From: an uncultured Endomicrobiia bacterium
Lineage (GTDB): Bacteria > Elusimicrobiota > Endomicrobiia > DTEH01
Reading direction: 5' to 3'
Length of the DNA stretch: 64,000 nucleotides
Assembly (NCBI GenBank): GCA_937936785.1
Contig: CALDDQ010000004.1
Location: 1 to 64,000, forward strand
The notes beneath the pieces are model-generated. The model searched no databases. It saw nothing but the letters and a program-made list of their open reading frames with translations, and had not been told where the DNA came from. A program made the translations under genes and the position numbers. This document shows positions 23,908 to 32,146 of this stretch, piece by piece. How positions within the stretch are numbered: position 1 is the stretch's first letter; every line of letters begins with the position of its first letter.

Positions 23908-26268
23908 GTGAACAATTTTAAAGAACAAAAGGTACTACCGTTTATACCGTTAAGAGATACAGTAATATTCCCATTTTCAGTGGTGCCACTTAATTTGGGC
24001 AGGCCGGAATCTATTCGTGCAGCTGAGATGGCATTAAATAATAATGAAAAGTATATTGTGGTAAGTTGTCAAAAAAAATCTTCTATTGAATCTCCTACAA
24101 AAGAAGATGTTTATAAAACTGGTACTCTAGTAAAAATATTACAGTCATTAAAAGTTACGGATGGATCGTTAAAAATATTAGTTGAAGGAATTTCAAGAGT
24201 TGAGATTTTAGATTATAGAATTTCGCAAACAAATGATTTTATTGAGGTAGAATATGTTAAAATAGAAACACCATCTGTAGAACCAAATTCTGTAGAAATA
24301 GAAGCGTTACAACGTGAACTTAGGACAGGTTTTGAGGAATATATCAGACTTTATAGAAAATTACCTTCTGAATTATCCATAACGATACATAGTATTTTAG
24401 AAATTGATAAATTAGCAGATACAATTGCTTCCTACCTTCCTTCAAAAATACAGGATAAACAAGATTTACTTGAAACTATAGATATAAAACAACGGTTAGA
24501 AAAGTTAATAAAACTTATTGTTGCAGAAAAAGAAATTTCGAAGCTAGAAGAAAAGTTGCACACAAGAGTAAAATCGCAGATTGAAAAAACACAAAAAGAA
24601 TATTATCTTACTGAACAGATGAAAGCTATCCAGAAAGAACTTCGGCAAAAAGATGATTTTGCAAAAGAGATAGAATCTTTACAATCCAAAATTAAAGAAT
24701 CAAAAATGCCAAAAGAAGTTGAAGAAGTTGCGTTAAAAGAATTGCAGCGGTTAGAAAAAATGATGCCTTTTTCTCCTGAAGCTACAGTAGTTAGAACATA
24801 TTTGGACTGGTTAATTACTTTACCTTGGAGTGTAAAGACACAGGATAGTATTGATATTCACAAATCTAAACAGTTGTTGGATGAAGACCATTATGGATTA
24901 GAAAAAGTAAAAGATAGAATTTTAGAATATTTAGCTGTATTAAAAAGGGTAAAAAAAATTAAAGGTCCTATATTATGTTTTGTAGGACCTCCTGGAGTAG
25001 GTAAAACTTCAATTGCAAAATCTATTGCTCGCGCTTTGAATAGAAATTTTGTTTCAGTATCTTTAGGTGGAGTAAGAGACGAATCTGAAATTCGTGGACA
25101 CAGAAGAACTTATATCGGTTCACTACCAGGTCGGATAATACAATCTATTCGCAAAGCAAAATCAAAAAATCCGGTATTTTTATTAGATGAAATTGATAAA
25201 ATGGGTTCTGATTGGAGAGGCGATCCGTCTGCTGCATTGTTAGAAGTTTTAGATCCGGAACAAAATTATCGTTTTTCTGACCATTATTTAGATGTTGAGT
25301 TTGATTTGTCAGATGTAATGTTTATTTGTACTGCTAATACTACATATTCAATTTCGCCTACATTGTTAGATAGGTTAGAAATAATACAATTTTCCGGTTA
25401 TACTTGGGAAGAAAAGTTGCAAATTGCAAAAAAATATTTGATTCCAGAACAGATTAAAAATCATGGTTTGAAAGAAACAGAAATTGAAATTTCAGATGAA
25501 GCTGTTAAAGAAGTTATTGATGTTTATACAAAAGAAGCAGGAGTTAGAAACTTAAAACGAGAACTTGCAAACATTGCCAGAAAAGCAATGAAAGAAATTG
25601 TTTTAAAAGAAGAAAATGGTAAAAAAAATTCTGTAAAATTAACTATAACAAAAGATAATTTACACAAATATTTAGGTATACCAAAATTTGTTAAAGAAAA
25701 AGTTTCGCCAAACAATGTTGGTGTAGTAACAGGACTTGCATGGACAGAATATGGTGGCGAAACTTTAACAATAGAAGTTGCTATGTATAAAGGTAGTGGA
25801 AAACTTATTCTTACAGGAAAACTTGGGGAAGTGATGAAAGAATCTGCACAAACGGCATTATCTTATGTTAAATCAATTGCAAAAAAATTGAAAATAAACA
25901 ATGAAATTTTTAAAGAAAGTGATTTTCATATTCATATTCCCGAAGGGGCAATACCTAAAGATGGTCCTTCGGCTGGTGTGGCATTAACAACAGCTTTGGC
26001 TTCTATTGTTACTGGTAAAAAAGTAAAAAGTGGTGTTGCAATGACTGGAGAATTAACTTTACAAGGTCGTGTTTTACCTATTGGCGGATTAAAAGAAAAA
26101 CTGATTGCTGCGTATAGAGATGAAATTGAAGTTGTATTTTTTCCTAAAAAAAATGAAAAGGATTTAGAAGAAGTTCCACAATATGTTAAGAAAAAAATTA
26201 AACTTGTTCCAGTAGAAAATGTAAATGAAATTTTAATGAAAGTTTTAGAGTATAAAAATAAAAAATAA
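23908..26268 (+). CDS. lon: ATP-dependent protease Lon
   Basis: 786 residues from GTG 23908, about 9 nt after 'ttggag'. The track start at TTG 23893 overlaps that ribosome site. Domains in order: Lon N-terminal substrate domain ('LPFIPLRDTVIFPFSV'), helical region, AAA+ module with Walker A 'GPPGVGKTSIAKS' and Walker B 'VFLLDEIDKM', and a C-terminal Ser-Lys protease ('PKDGPSAGVALTTAL' with the Ser, 'GGLKEKLIAA' with the Lys). It degrades misfolded and regulatory proteins. It takes the slot usually held by clpX-lon after clpP. Confidence 0.97.
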   Translation: MNNFKEQKVLPFIPLRDTVIFPFSVVPLNLGRPESIRAAEMALNNNEKYIVVSCQKKSSIESPTKEDVYKTGTLVKILQSLKVTDGSLKILVEGISRVEILDYRISQTNDFIEVEYVKIETPSVEPNSVEIEALQRELRTGFEEYIRLYRKLPSELSITIHSILEIDKLADTIASYLPSKIQDKQDLLETIDIKQRLEKLIKLIVAEKEISKLEEKLHTRVKSQIEKTQKEYYLTEQMKAIQKELRQKDDFAKEIESLQSKIKESKMPKEVEEVALKELQRLEKMMPFSPEATVVRTYLDWLITLPWSVKTQDSIDIHKSKQLLDEDHYGLEKVKDRILEYLAVLKRVKKIKGPILCFVGPPGVGKTSIAKSIARALNRNFVSVSLGGVRDESEIRGHRRTYIGSLPGRIIQSIRKAKSKNPVFLLDEIDKMGSDWRGDPSAALLEVLDPEQNYRFSDHYLDVEFDLSDVMFICTANTTYSISPTLLDRLEIIQFSGYTWEEKLQIAKKYLIPEQIKNHGLKETEIEISDEAVKEVIDVYTKEAGVRNLKRELANIARKAMKEIVLKEENGKKNSVKLTITKDNLHKYLGIPKFVKEKVSPNNVGVVTGLAWTEYGGETLTIEVAMYKGSGKLILTGKLGEVMKESAQTALSYVKSIAKKLKINNEIFKESDFHIHIPEGAIPKDGPSAGVALTTALASIVTGKKVKSGVAMTGELTLQGRVLPIGGLKEKLIAAYRDEIEVVFFPKKNEKDLEEVPQYVKKKIKLVPVENVNEILMKVLEYKNKK

Positions 26269-26367
26269 TTTCAACAATTTTACTGTCCACTTAAAACGTT
26301 ACAAAGATAATTGTTCTAACAAAATTGCCAACAACTAAAATTTGAATTTTTTTTATTAAATAATATA

Positions 26368-26739
26368 TTACTTTTTTAATTTATTTTCTATAACTTTTTT
26401 TAAAACTTCCAAATTAAATGGTTTAAATATACAATCACAAACGCCATTTCTGAATGCTTGAACAATACGTTGTGGATCTCTATAGGCAGTAATTAGTATA
26501 ATTTTTGTATTAGGATTAATATCTTTTATTTTTTGTAAAATTTCATTTCCATCCATTTTTGGCAGAGCAAGATCAAGCAAAATTATGTCAAATGAGATTG
26601 TATTAAGAATTTCTATTGTTTCAAAAGCATTTTTTGCAGTAAGGACAGAATAATTGTATTGTAGTAAATAATTTTTTAGAAGTTGAGTAATCTCTTCTTC
26701 ATCATCAACAATTAAGATTTTATGTTTGTTTTTTTTCAT
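26368..26739 (-). CDS. Single-domain response regulator
   Basis: A 123-residue receiver domain with nothing after it. The acidic pair is 'IVDDEEE', the phospho-accepting Asp is in 'IILLDLALPKMDG', the switch Thr is in 'IILITAYRDP' and the Lys is in 'CIFKPFNLEVLK'. It has no DNA-binding or enzymatic output. It lies 4 bp downstream of the hybrid kinase gene on the same strand, so it probably acts in that phosphorelay. It is closely similar to the regulator at 31729-32112 (shared 'AYRD' and 'DCIFKPFNL'). Confidence 0.92.
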   Translation of the reverse strand: MKKNKHKILIVDDEEEITQLLKNYLLQYNYSVLTAKNAFETIEILNTISFDIILLDLALPKMDGNEILQKIKDINPNTKIILITAYRDPQRIVQAFRNGVCDCIFKPFNLEVLKKVIENKLKK

Positions 26740-26742
26740 AAG

Positions 26743-28335
26743 TTAACTTTTATATATTGGTAAATATAATATAAAAGTTGTTCCTTTGTTTGGTTGAGAT
26801 TTTAGTTCTATTATTCCGTTATGTGCCTCAACTAAAGATTTTACAACGGAAAGTCCTATACCAAATCCTGTGGGATTATCTATTTCAGAAGAAGCTTTGA
26901 AAAATTTTTCAAAAATCTTTGTCTGATATTCTTGTGGAATACCAATACCTGTATCAGAAATAGTAAATTTTATAGTTCCAAGAGAATCTTTTGCTTCAGG
27001 AAGATTTTTTTCATCGTAACTACACAAAATTGTTATTTTACCATTTTCTGGAGTAAACTTTATTGCGTTAGAGATTAGGTTTGATATAACTTGTTTTATA
27101 CGTTCTGGATCAAAATATGCATTAATATTTTCTTGAATATTTGTTTCAAAGATAATTTTTTTTGTTGATGCTAAGTATCTAAAATCTTCTATAGTGTCAA
27201 TTACTAGTTTTCCAAAATTAACTGTTCCTTTTTTAAGTTTAAATTCGCCAACTTCAATCCGTGAAAAATCAAGCAAATTTTGTACTAAATCGTTCATTCT
27301 GGTAATATTTCGTTGTATAACTTGAACTAATTGTTTTTTGTTTTCATCTGTTTCTAAATCTGATAACAATTCTATTGCACCACTAATGGACATTATTGGT
27401 GTTCTTAAATCATGAGATACTCTGCTGACAAATTCTGATTTAAGTTTGTTATATTCAACAAGTTTTTTTGTTGATGCATAATTAGACAAGGTAAAAGTTA
27501 AAATGTTAGCAAAAAATGATAATAATACGGAATCTGTATCTAACAACTTTTCATCTTTAACTTTAGGAATTATAATATATATTATACCATAAATTTTATC
27601 TTTTAAAATAATAGGAATTACTAACAAAGATTCATTTTCATTTTGTTCAATAAAATTTTTACAAAAATTAGTTTTTTGTTCAGATGCAATTATTTGTGGA
27701 TTTTTAAGATGTTCTAATCTTTCCAAAGAAATATTATCTAAAATAAATTTTTTTCCAAAGTCCACATTTAACCCTTTTTTTGCAAGTGGAACAATTGTAT
27801 TTTGATCTTTATCGAACCAAAATATTGCACCTTTTTGTGATTTGTTAAGTTTTAAAGAAATTTCTAAAATATTGTTTAAAAATGTTATTTCATTAATTTG
27901 GCCTAATACATATCCATTTAGTATAGGTATAATTTCTAAAATTGCTTCTTGTTGTTGTAAATAATTTTTTGATTTTGTGGACAATAAAACGTTTCTAATA
28001 GCACTTAATAAAAGTGTTTTATCAAATGGTTTTAACAAATAATTTTCTGCACCATATTTTATTGCTTCTACTGTAGTTTCAATAGTAGCATAAGCGGTCA
28101 TCATTATTACAGAAATATTTTTGTTAATTTGTTTAATTTGTTTTAACAATTCAAGCCCATTAATTTCCGGCATCATTATGTCAACAAAAACAATATCAAT
28201 ATCAGTTTTTTTTATAATATCAAGAGAATTTAATCCCGAAGAAGTAGTGACAACTTCATACCCTTCTTTAGACAACATTCGTGATAACATTCTTAAAATA
28301 GATTCTTCATCGTCTACTACTAATATTTTAACCAT
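26743..28335 (-). CDS. Receiver-GAF-histidine kinase hybrid protein
   Basis: 530 residues, cytoplasmic, no transmembrane segment. Domains in order: receiver (about 1-120, Asp in 'DIVFVDIMMPEING'), GAF-like sensor (about 150-295), HisKA with phospho-His in 'VSHDLRTPIMSISG', and HATPase with 'NLISNAIKFTPE', 'DTGIGIP' and 'GFGIGLSVVK'. An N-terminal receiver in front of a kinase suggests it accepts a phosphoryl group from another kinase and then signals onward. It lies between a membrane kinase gene and a single-domain regulator, all on one strand, forming a likely relay. Confidence 0.92.
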   Translation of the reverse strand: MVKILVVDDEESILRMLSRMLSKEGYEVVTTSSGLNSLDIIKKTDIDIVFVDIMMPEINGLELLKQIKQINKNISVIMMTAYATIETTVEAIKYGAENYLLKPFDKTLLLSAIRNVLLSTKSKNYLQQQEAILEIIPILNGYVLGQINEITFLNNILEISLKLNKSQKGAIFWFDKDQNTIVPLAKKGLNVDFGKKFILDNISLERLEHLKNPQIIASEQKTNFCKNFIEQNENESLLVIPIILKDKIYGIIYIIIPKVKDEKLLDTDSVLLSFFANILTFTLSNYASTKKLVEYNKLKSEFVSRVSHDLRTPIMSISGAIELLSDLETDENKKQLVQVIQRNITRMNDLVQNLLDFSRIEVGEFKLKKGTVNFGKLVIDTIEDFRYLASTKKIIFETNIQENINAYFDPERIKQVISNLISNAIKFTPENGKITILCSYDEKNLPEAKDSLGTIKFTISDTGIGIPQEYQTKIFEKFFKASSEIDNPTGFGIGLSVVKSLVEAHNGIIELKSQPNKGTTFILYLPIYKS

Positions 28336-28344
28336 ATATTTTTT

Positions 28345-30303
28345 CTATAAAACTTTTTTTGAATTTTGTATAATTGGCAAAACAATTTTTACTTCTGTTC
28401 CTTTATTTATACCATCACTAATTATTGAGAGTTCACCATTATGTTTTTTTATAATTTCATTTGATATAGAAAGTCCTAATCCAGTACCAGATTTTATGTC
28501 AGTTGTAAAAAAAGGTTCCATTACACGAGATAGATTTTCTTTTGAAATACCTATTCCAGTGTCTTTTATGGTTACAACAATATTAGAATTATTTTTTTCA
28601 GTTTTAATTATTAATTTACCACCTTTAAGCATAGCTTTTGACGAATTAGTAAATATGTTTACAAAAACTTGTTCCAGATGCACTTTGCTGGCAGAGATTG
28701 TTGGGTTGTCAAGATAATATTTTTTAATTTCAACATTGTTTTTTATCAGAACTTTTCCTACAAGTTCTAATGCAGTATCAATGATTGTGTTAATGTTGAT
28801 GTTTTCAAATAACAACTCTTTTTGTCTTGAAAATTCTAATAAGTTTAAGACAATTTTTTGCATTCGTTTTGCTGATTCTTCAATATCTTTAAGTTCAGTA
28901 GAAGGATTTTCTTCAATAAGCATTTGAGTATTACCTAAAATTGTAGTCAATGGATTATTTAATTCATGAGCAATTCCAGCTGCAAGTTGGCCAATGGAAG
29001 CAAGTTTTGATTGTTGGATAATTTTTGTTTCTAACTCTTTTTTTTCTTTTAATTCTATGTGTCGTTGAATTATTTCTGTCATTATTGGGGTAATAAATTT
29101 TAAGTTTTGTAATTCAAATTCAAAATTATCTTCTGGAATAAAAGAAATTTCTAAAACACCTAAAGCTTTTTTTTCGTATATCAATGGAATACAATAGTGA
29201 TAATGATACAAATCTGTTTTGTGTTTACAATTTTCAGCACTTTCATGTGTGTCAAAGATAACATCTTTTTTTATTACTGCTTTACCACAATAACATTCGC
29301 CAAACTTAACTTTAGTACAATGTGGTGAAGAATTTGTAGAATTTTTGTTATAAACAAGTTCTAAAGTTTCGTGTTCTGTTTCTGAAACTAAAAATAAGTT
29401 TATATCAAAATATTTTGAACTATTTATAAATTTAAGTTCAGATAAAACATCAACGAATTTTTTAGAAATAAATTTTAAATCTTGATTTATATAAGTAGTT
29501 AACAATATTTTTATAATTATTTGTTGAGTTTGGATTGTAGAACTGAGTATTTCTTTTGTTTTTTCATGGGATTGAATTTCATTCGTTAATTTATTGATTG
29601 ATACGGTGTTTTTTTGAATAATGTCAAGAAATTTATTAATGTAATCTGCAATTAAACTTGTTTCATCATTAGTGTTTAAATTTAGGCGTTCAGTAGTAGT
29701 AGTAGTAGTAGTAGTAATTTTTTTTAAAAAGTTAGAAATAATTTTTAATGAATAAGAAATTTTTTCAGACACAAGAAAAATCCATAACAATAAAATAAAA
29801 AATACTAATGTCATTGTTGATAACATATAAAAAGTCATTTGTTTAAAATAATCTATAAAATATGATAAATCATATCCTATCCATACAGTTGCAAGATTAT
29901 TATTCAAAATTTTTTTTAAGTTATAAATATAAATTTTGTTGTAAGAGAAAAAATTTTTTTTGATTAGTTTGTTTAAGACAAAATCTTCTTTTATGTTAGG
30001 AACTATTGAAAAGAAATTATATTTGTCTTTTTGTTTGTCATAAATAATAATGTATAAAATTTTGTTAATAAAATGTTTTTTTTCAGAGAAAAACATTTCT
30101 TTTGAAAAATCTTTTTTAGACAAGATTGTATTTTCTATTAAAATGTAGAGATCTTTTTCCCGTTCTTGTAATTGTCTTGAAATACTTTTTAGATAAATAC
30201 GATAGACAAGGTGATTTGTTATTCCAACTGAAACAATAATAGTAACTAATGCTGAAATAATAAAAACTAAGACAATTTTATTTTTTATAGTAGTAGTTTT
30301 CAT
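28345..30303 (-). CDS. Membrane sensor histidine kinase with GAF domain
   Basis: 652 residues. Two transmembrane helices (about 10-32 and 160-182) flank an extracytoplasmic sensor region. A HAMP-like linker follows with eight consecutive Thr residues, then a GAF-like domain with several Cys/His ('GECYCGKAVIKKDVIFD', 'CKHKTDLYHYHYC'), HisKA ('GIAHELNNPLTTILGN') and HATPase ('NIFTNSSKAML', 'DTGIGIS', 'GTGLGLSIS'). The GAF cysteines might bind metal or sense redox state; that is inference. Its start codon shares a base with the end of the DUF486 gene. Confidence 0.92.
   Translation of the reverse strand: MKTTTIKNKIVLVFIISALVTIIVSVGITNHLVYRIYLKSISRQLQEREKDLYILIENTILSKKDFSKEMFFSEKKHFINKILYIIIYDKQKDKYNFFSIVPNIKEDFVLNKLIKKNFFSYNKIYIYNLKKILNNNLATVWIGYDLSYFIDYFKQMTFYMLSTMTLVFFILLLWIFLVSEKISYSLKIISNFLKKITTTTTTTTERLNLNTNDETSLIADYINKFLDIIQKNTVSINKLTNEIQSHEKTKEILSSTIQTQQIIIKILLTTYINQDLKFISKKFVDVLSELKFINSSKYFDINLFLVSETEHETLELVYNKNSTNSSPHCTKVKFGECYCGKAVIKKDVIFDTHESAENCKHKTDLYHYHYCIPLIYEKKALGVLEISFIPEDNFEFELQNLKFITPIMTEIIQRHIELKEKKELETKIIQQSKLASIGQLAAGIAHELNNPLTTILGNTQMLIEENPSTELKDIEESAKRMQKIVLNLLEFSRQKELLFENININTIIDTALELVGKVLIKNNVEIKKYYLDNPTISASKVHLEQVFVNIFTNSSKAMLKGGKLIIKTEKNNSNIVVTIKDTGIGISKENLSRVMEPFFTTDIKSGTGLGLSISNEIIKKHNGELSIISDGINKGTEVKIVLPIIQNSKKVL
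29692..29715 (-). repeat. (AGT)8 microsatellite encoding poly-Thr in the kinase linker
   Basis: Eight perfect AGT units on the plus strand (ACT on the coding strand) encode Thr8 in the segment just after the second transmembrane helix of the sensor kinase. Being a trinucleotide repeat, slippage would change linker length without breaking the frame. Confidence 0.9.
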
Positions 30304-30629
30304 TATTTTTTAAAAATAAATATAGCAGCTAAAATTATTAGTAAAAAACCTATCATATAATTCCATTTAAAATCTTCTTTTAAATATAAAATTGAAAATA
30401 AAGTGAAAATTACTAAAGTAATAATTTCTTGGATAGTTTTTAATTGTGCAGCAGAAAATTGTGTATGTCCTATTCTGTTTGCAGGGACTTGAAAACAATA
30501 TTCAATAAAAGCGATTAACCAACTTATTATAACAACTTTCCACAGTGGCGAATTTTTATATTTTAGATGTCCATACCATGCTGTTGTCATAAAAATATTA
30601 GACATTATCAGCAAGAGAATAGTTTTCAT
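30303..30629 (-). CDS. DUF486 family (DMT-like) small membrane protein
   Basis: A 108-residue protein with four hydrophobic helices. The motifs 'SNIFMTTAWYGHLKYK', 'EYCFQVPANRIGH' and 'FSAAQLKTIQEIITLVIF' are highly characteristic of DUF486, a member of the drug/metabolite transporter superfamily whose substrate is unknown. It lies 6 bp after the methyltransferase gene and just before the sensor kinase gene, on the same strand. The family assignment is strong; the physiological role is not established. Confidence 0.92.
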   Translation of the reverse strand: MKTILLLIMSNIFMTTAWYGHLKYKNSPLWKVVIISWLIAFIEYCFQVPANRIGHTQFSAAQLKTIQEIITLVIFTLFSILYLKEDFKWNYMIGFLLIILAAIFIFKK

Positions 30630-30635
30630 TGGTGT

Positions 30636-31460
30636 TTAAAAACTATATTTTTGTAAAATTATAATTTTATATTGTATATTTTGTAAAAATTTTTCAGTGT
30701 CAAGTTTTTCTTTAGTATGTTGGTAAAGATAAATGTGTAACTTTTTAATTTTTTTAAAAAATAATAATTTAACAAAATTTAAAAGTATAGGAATTTTTTC
30801 AGACAGATAACCGTAAATAATTTCTAAAATAGGTAATACATATTGAACATAATAATTTTTTCCTAAGGTTAAAGTGGGTAAAGTATATTTTGTAATATCT
30901 TCTTCAAAGATAATTTTAAACCCGTTTTTAGAGATAGAATTAACAAAATTTTTCCATATATGTGTTGTTTTATAATATTGTACATTTTCTTTTCGGAAAT
31001 AGTCGCATATTAATACAAATCCATTTTTATTTAAAAATTTCTGACAATTTTTAAATGCTTGGTTTAGGTTTAGATATTGACAACTTTCAGCCATTAAGAT
31101 TAAATCAAATTTTTGATTTTCTGGCAAAGACAAATCTTCAAATTTTGTAAGATGAAACTTTACAGAAGGACATTTTTGTACAAAAATTTGTTGTTGATAT
31201 GAGTCAGGTGAGACAGATTCTACATAAAAATTTTGTTTTAAAAGTTCTTTTGCAACTTCACCAGTTCCTGCTCCAACATCTAAAACTTTTTTTACATTTT
31301 TAGGAATTAGCGAGATCAATTTTAGAATATAATTTTTTTGTGCTAATCTGAGATTGTCTAAAGTTATTTCCTGAATATTTTCCCAATAACCAAAATGTAA
31401 CGATTCTAACTTAAACACATCCCTAAAAAATTTTAATCCCCAATCAATTTTTTGTTTCAT
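30636..31460 (-). CDS. SAM-dependent methyltransferase (class I)
   Basis: A 274-residue protein with a class I methyltransferase fold: motif I 'VLDVGAGTGEVAKELLKQ', acidic region 'FDLILMAESCQYL', and 'LICDYFRKENVQYYKTTHIW'. The N-terminal 'LHFGYWENIQEITLDNLRLAQ' resembles small-molecule methyltransferases of the tocopherol/cyclopropane type. The C-terminal tail is long and basic. It is first in a minus-strand run with the DUF486 protein and the sensor kinase. The substrate is unknown; a lipid or quinone-like molecule is possible. Confidence 0.82.
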   Translation of the reverse strand: MKQKIDWGLKFFRDVFKLESLHFGYWENIQEITLDNLRLAQKNYILKLISLIPKNVKKVLDVGAGTGEVAKELLKQNFYVESVSPDSYQQQIFVQKCPSVKFHLTKFEDLSLPENQKFDLILMAESCQYLNLNQAFKNCQKFLNKNGFVLICDYFRKENVQYYKTTHIWKNFVNSISKNGFKIIFEEDITKYTLPTLTLGKNYYVQYVLPILEIIYGYLSEKIPILLNFVKLLFFKKIKKLHIYLYQHTKEKLDTEKFLQNIQYKIIILQKYSF

Positions 31461-31612
31461 TTAAAAATATAAAATATCCATTACATAATTAAAAATAAAT
31501 TTATTTTATAAATATCTAATCATTGAAATTCTAAACTAAATTTTTATAAAATAAAAATAATAAAAACAATCTTTATGACAACACATTTTTTGTGATTAAA
31601 TATTATCTTTAA

Positions 31613-31687
31613 GCCGCCATCGTCTAGCCTGGTTTAGGACGTAGCCCTCTCAAGGCTATGGCACGGGTTCAAATCCCGTTGGCGGTA
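31613..31687 (+). tRNA. trnE: tRNA-Glu (anticodon CTC)
   Basis: A 75-nt tRNA. The acceptor GCCGCCA pairs with TGGCGGT (one G-U), the anticodon stem TAGCC/GGCTA holds loop CTCTCAA giving anticodon CTC, and the T arm is CGGGTTCAAATCCCG. The 'CATCGTCTAGCCTGG' D-arm is typical of tRNA-Glu. CCA is not encoded. Confidence 0.94.
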
Positions 31688-31728
31688 GAATTATTTTTAT
31701 GATTTAAAAAAATGTTTTAGGAGTTTTT

Positions 31729-32112
31729 ATGTCAAATGAAAAAATTACTAAAAAAAGTAAAATTTTAATAGTAGATGATGATGCAGATATTGTGATAGTT
31801 TTATCAACATTTTTAGTTGGAGAAGGATTTAAAGTTTACACCAGTGCAAGACCATCACAAGCAATTGATATTTTAAAAAACTATCCTGTAGATCTCGCAA
31901 TTATAGATATTGCTATGCCTGAAATGGATGGTATAACATTGTTAAAGAAGATGAAAATAATTAATCCTAAACTTGAAGCAATAATGATAACTGCATATCG
32001 TGATGCAGAAAAGGTTGTAGAATCTTTTCGTGCTGGTGCATACGATTGTATTTTTAAACCATTTAACTTAAAATATTTGCGAACAGCTATAATGGGAAAA
32101 TTATTAGAATAA
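31729..32112 (+). CDS. Single-domain response regulator
   Basis: A 127-residue receiver domain only. It has the acidic patch 'LIVDDDAD', the phospho-Asp in 'DLAIIDIAMPEMDG', the Thr in 'IMITAYRD' and the Lys in 'CIFKPFNLKYL'. It has 'ttaggag' upstream. It is a paralogue of the regulator at 26368-26739, sharing the AYRD and DCIFKPFNL stretches. It precedes the giant Kelch/FN3 gene. No output domain is present, so it must act by protein contact or as a phosphate sink. Confidence 0.92.
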   Translation: MSNEKITKKSKILIVDDDADIVIVLSTFLVGEGFKVYTSARPSQAIDILKNYPVDLAIIDIAMPEMDGITLLKKMKIINPKLEAIMITAYRDAEKVVESFRAGAYDCIFKPFNLKYLRTAIMGKLLE

Positions 32113-32146
32113 AGTTTTTTAACATTATATTAAAGGAAAAACAAGT

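Noticed and set aside
28121-28717. 198-aa plus-strand ORF across two kinase genes
   Set aside because: It spans the junction of two well-supported minus-strand genes and shows no recognisable domain; a shadow ORF.
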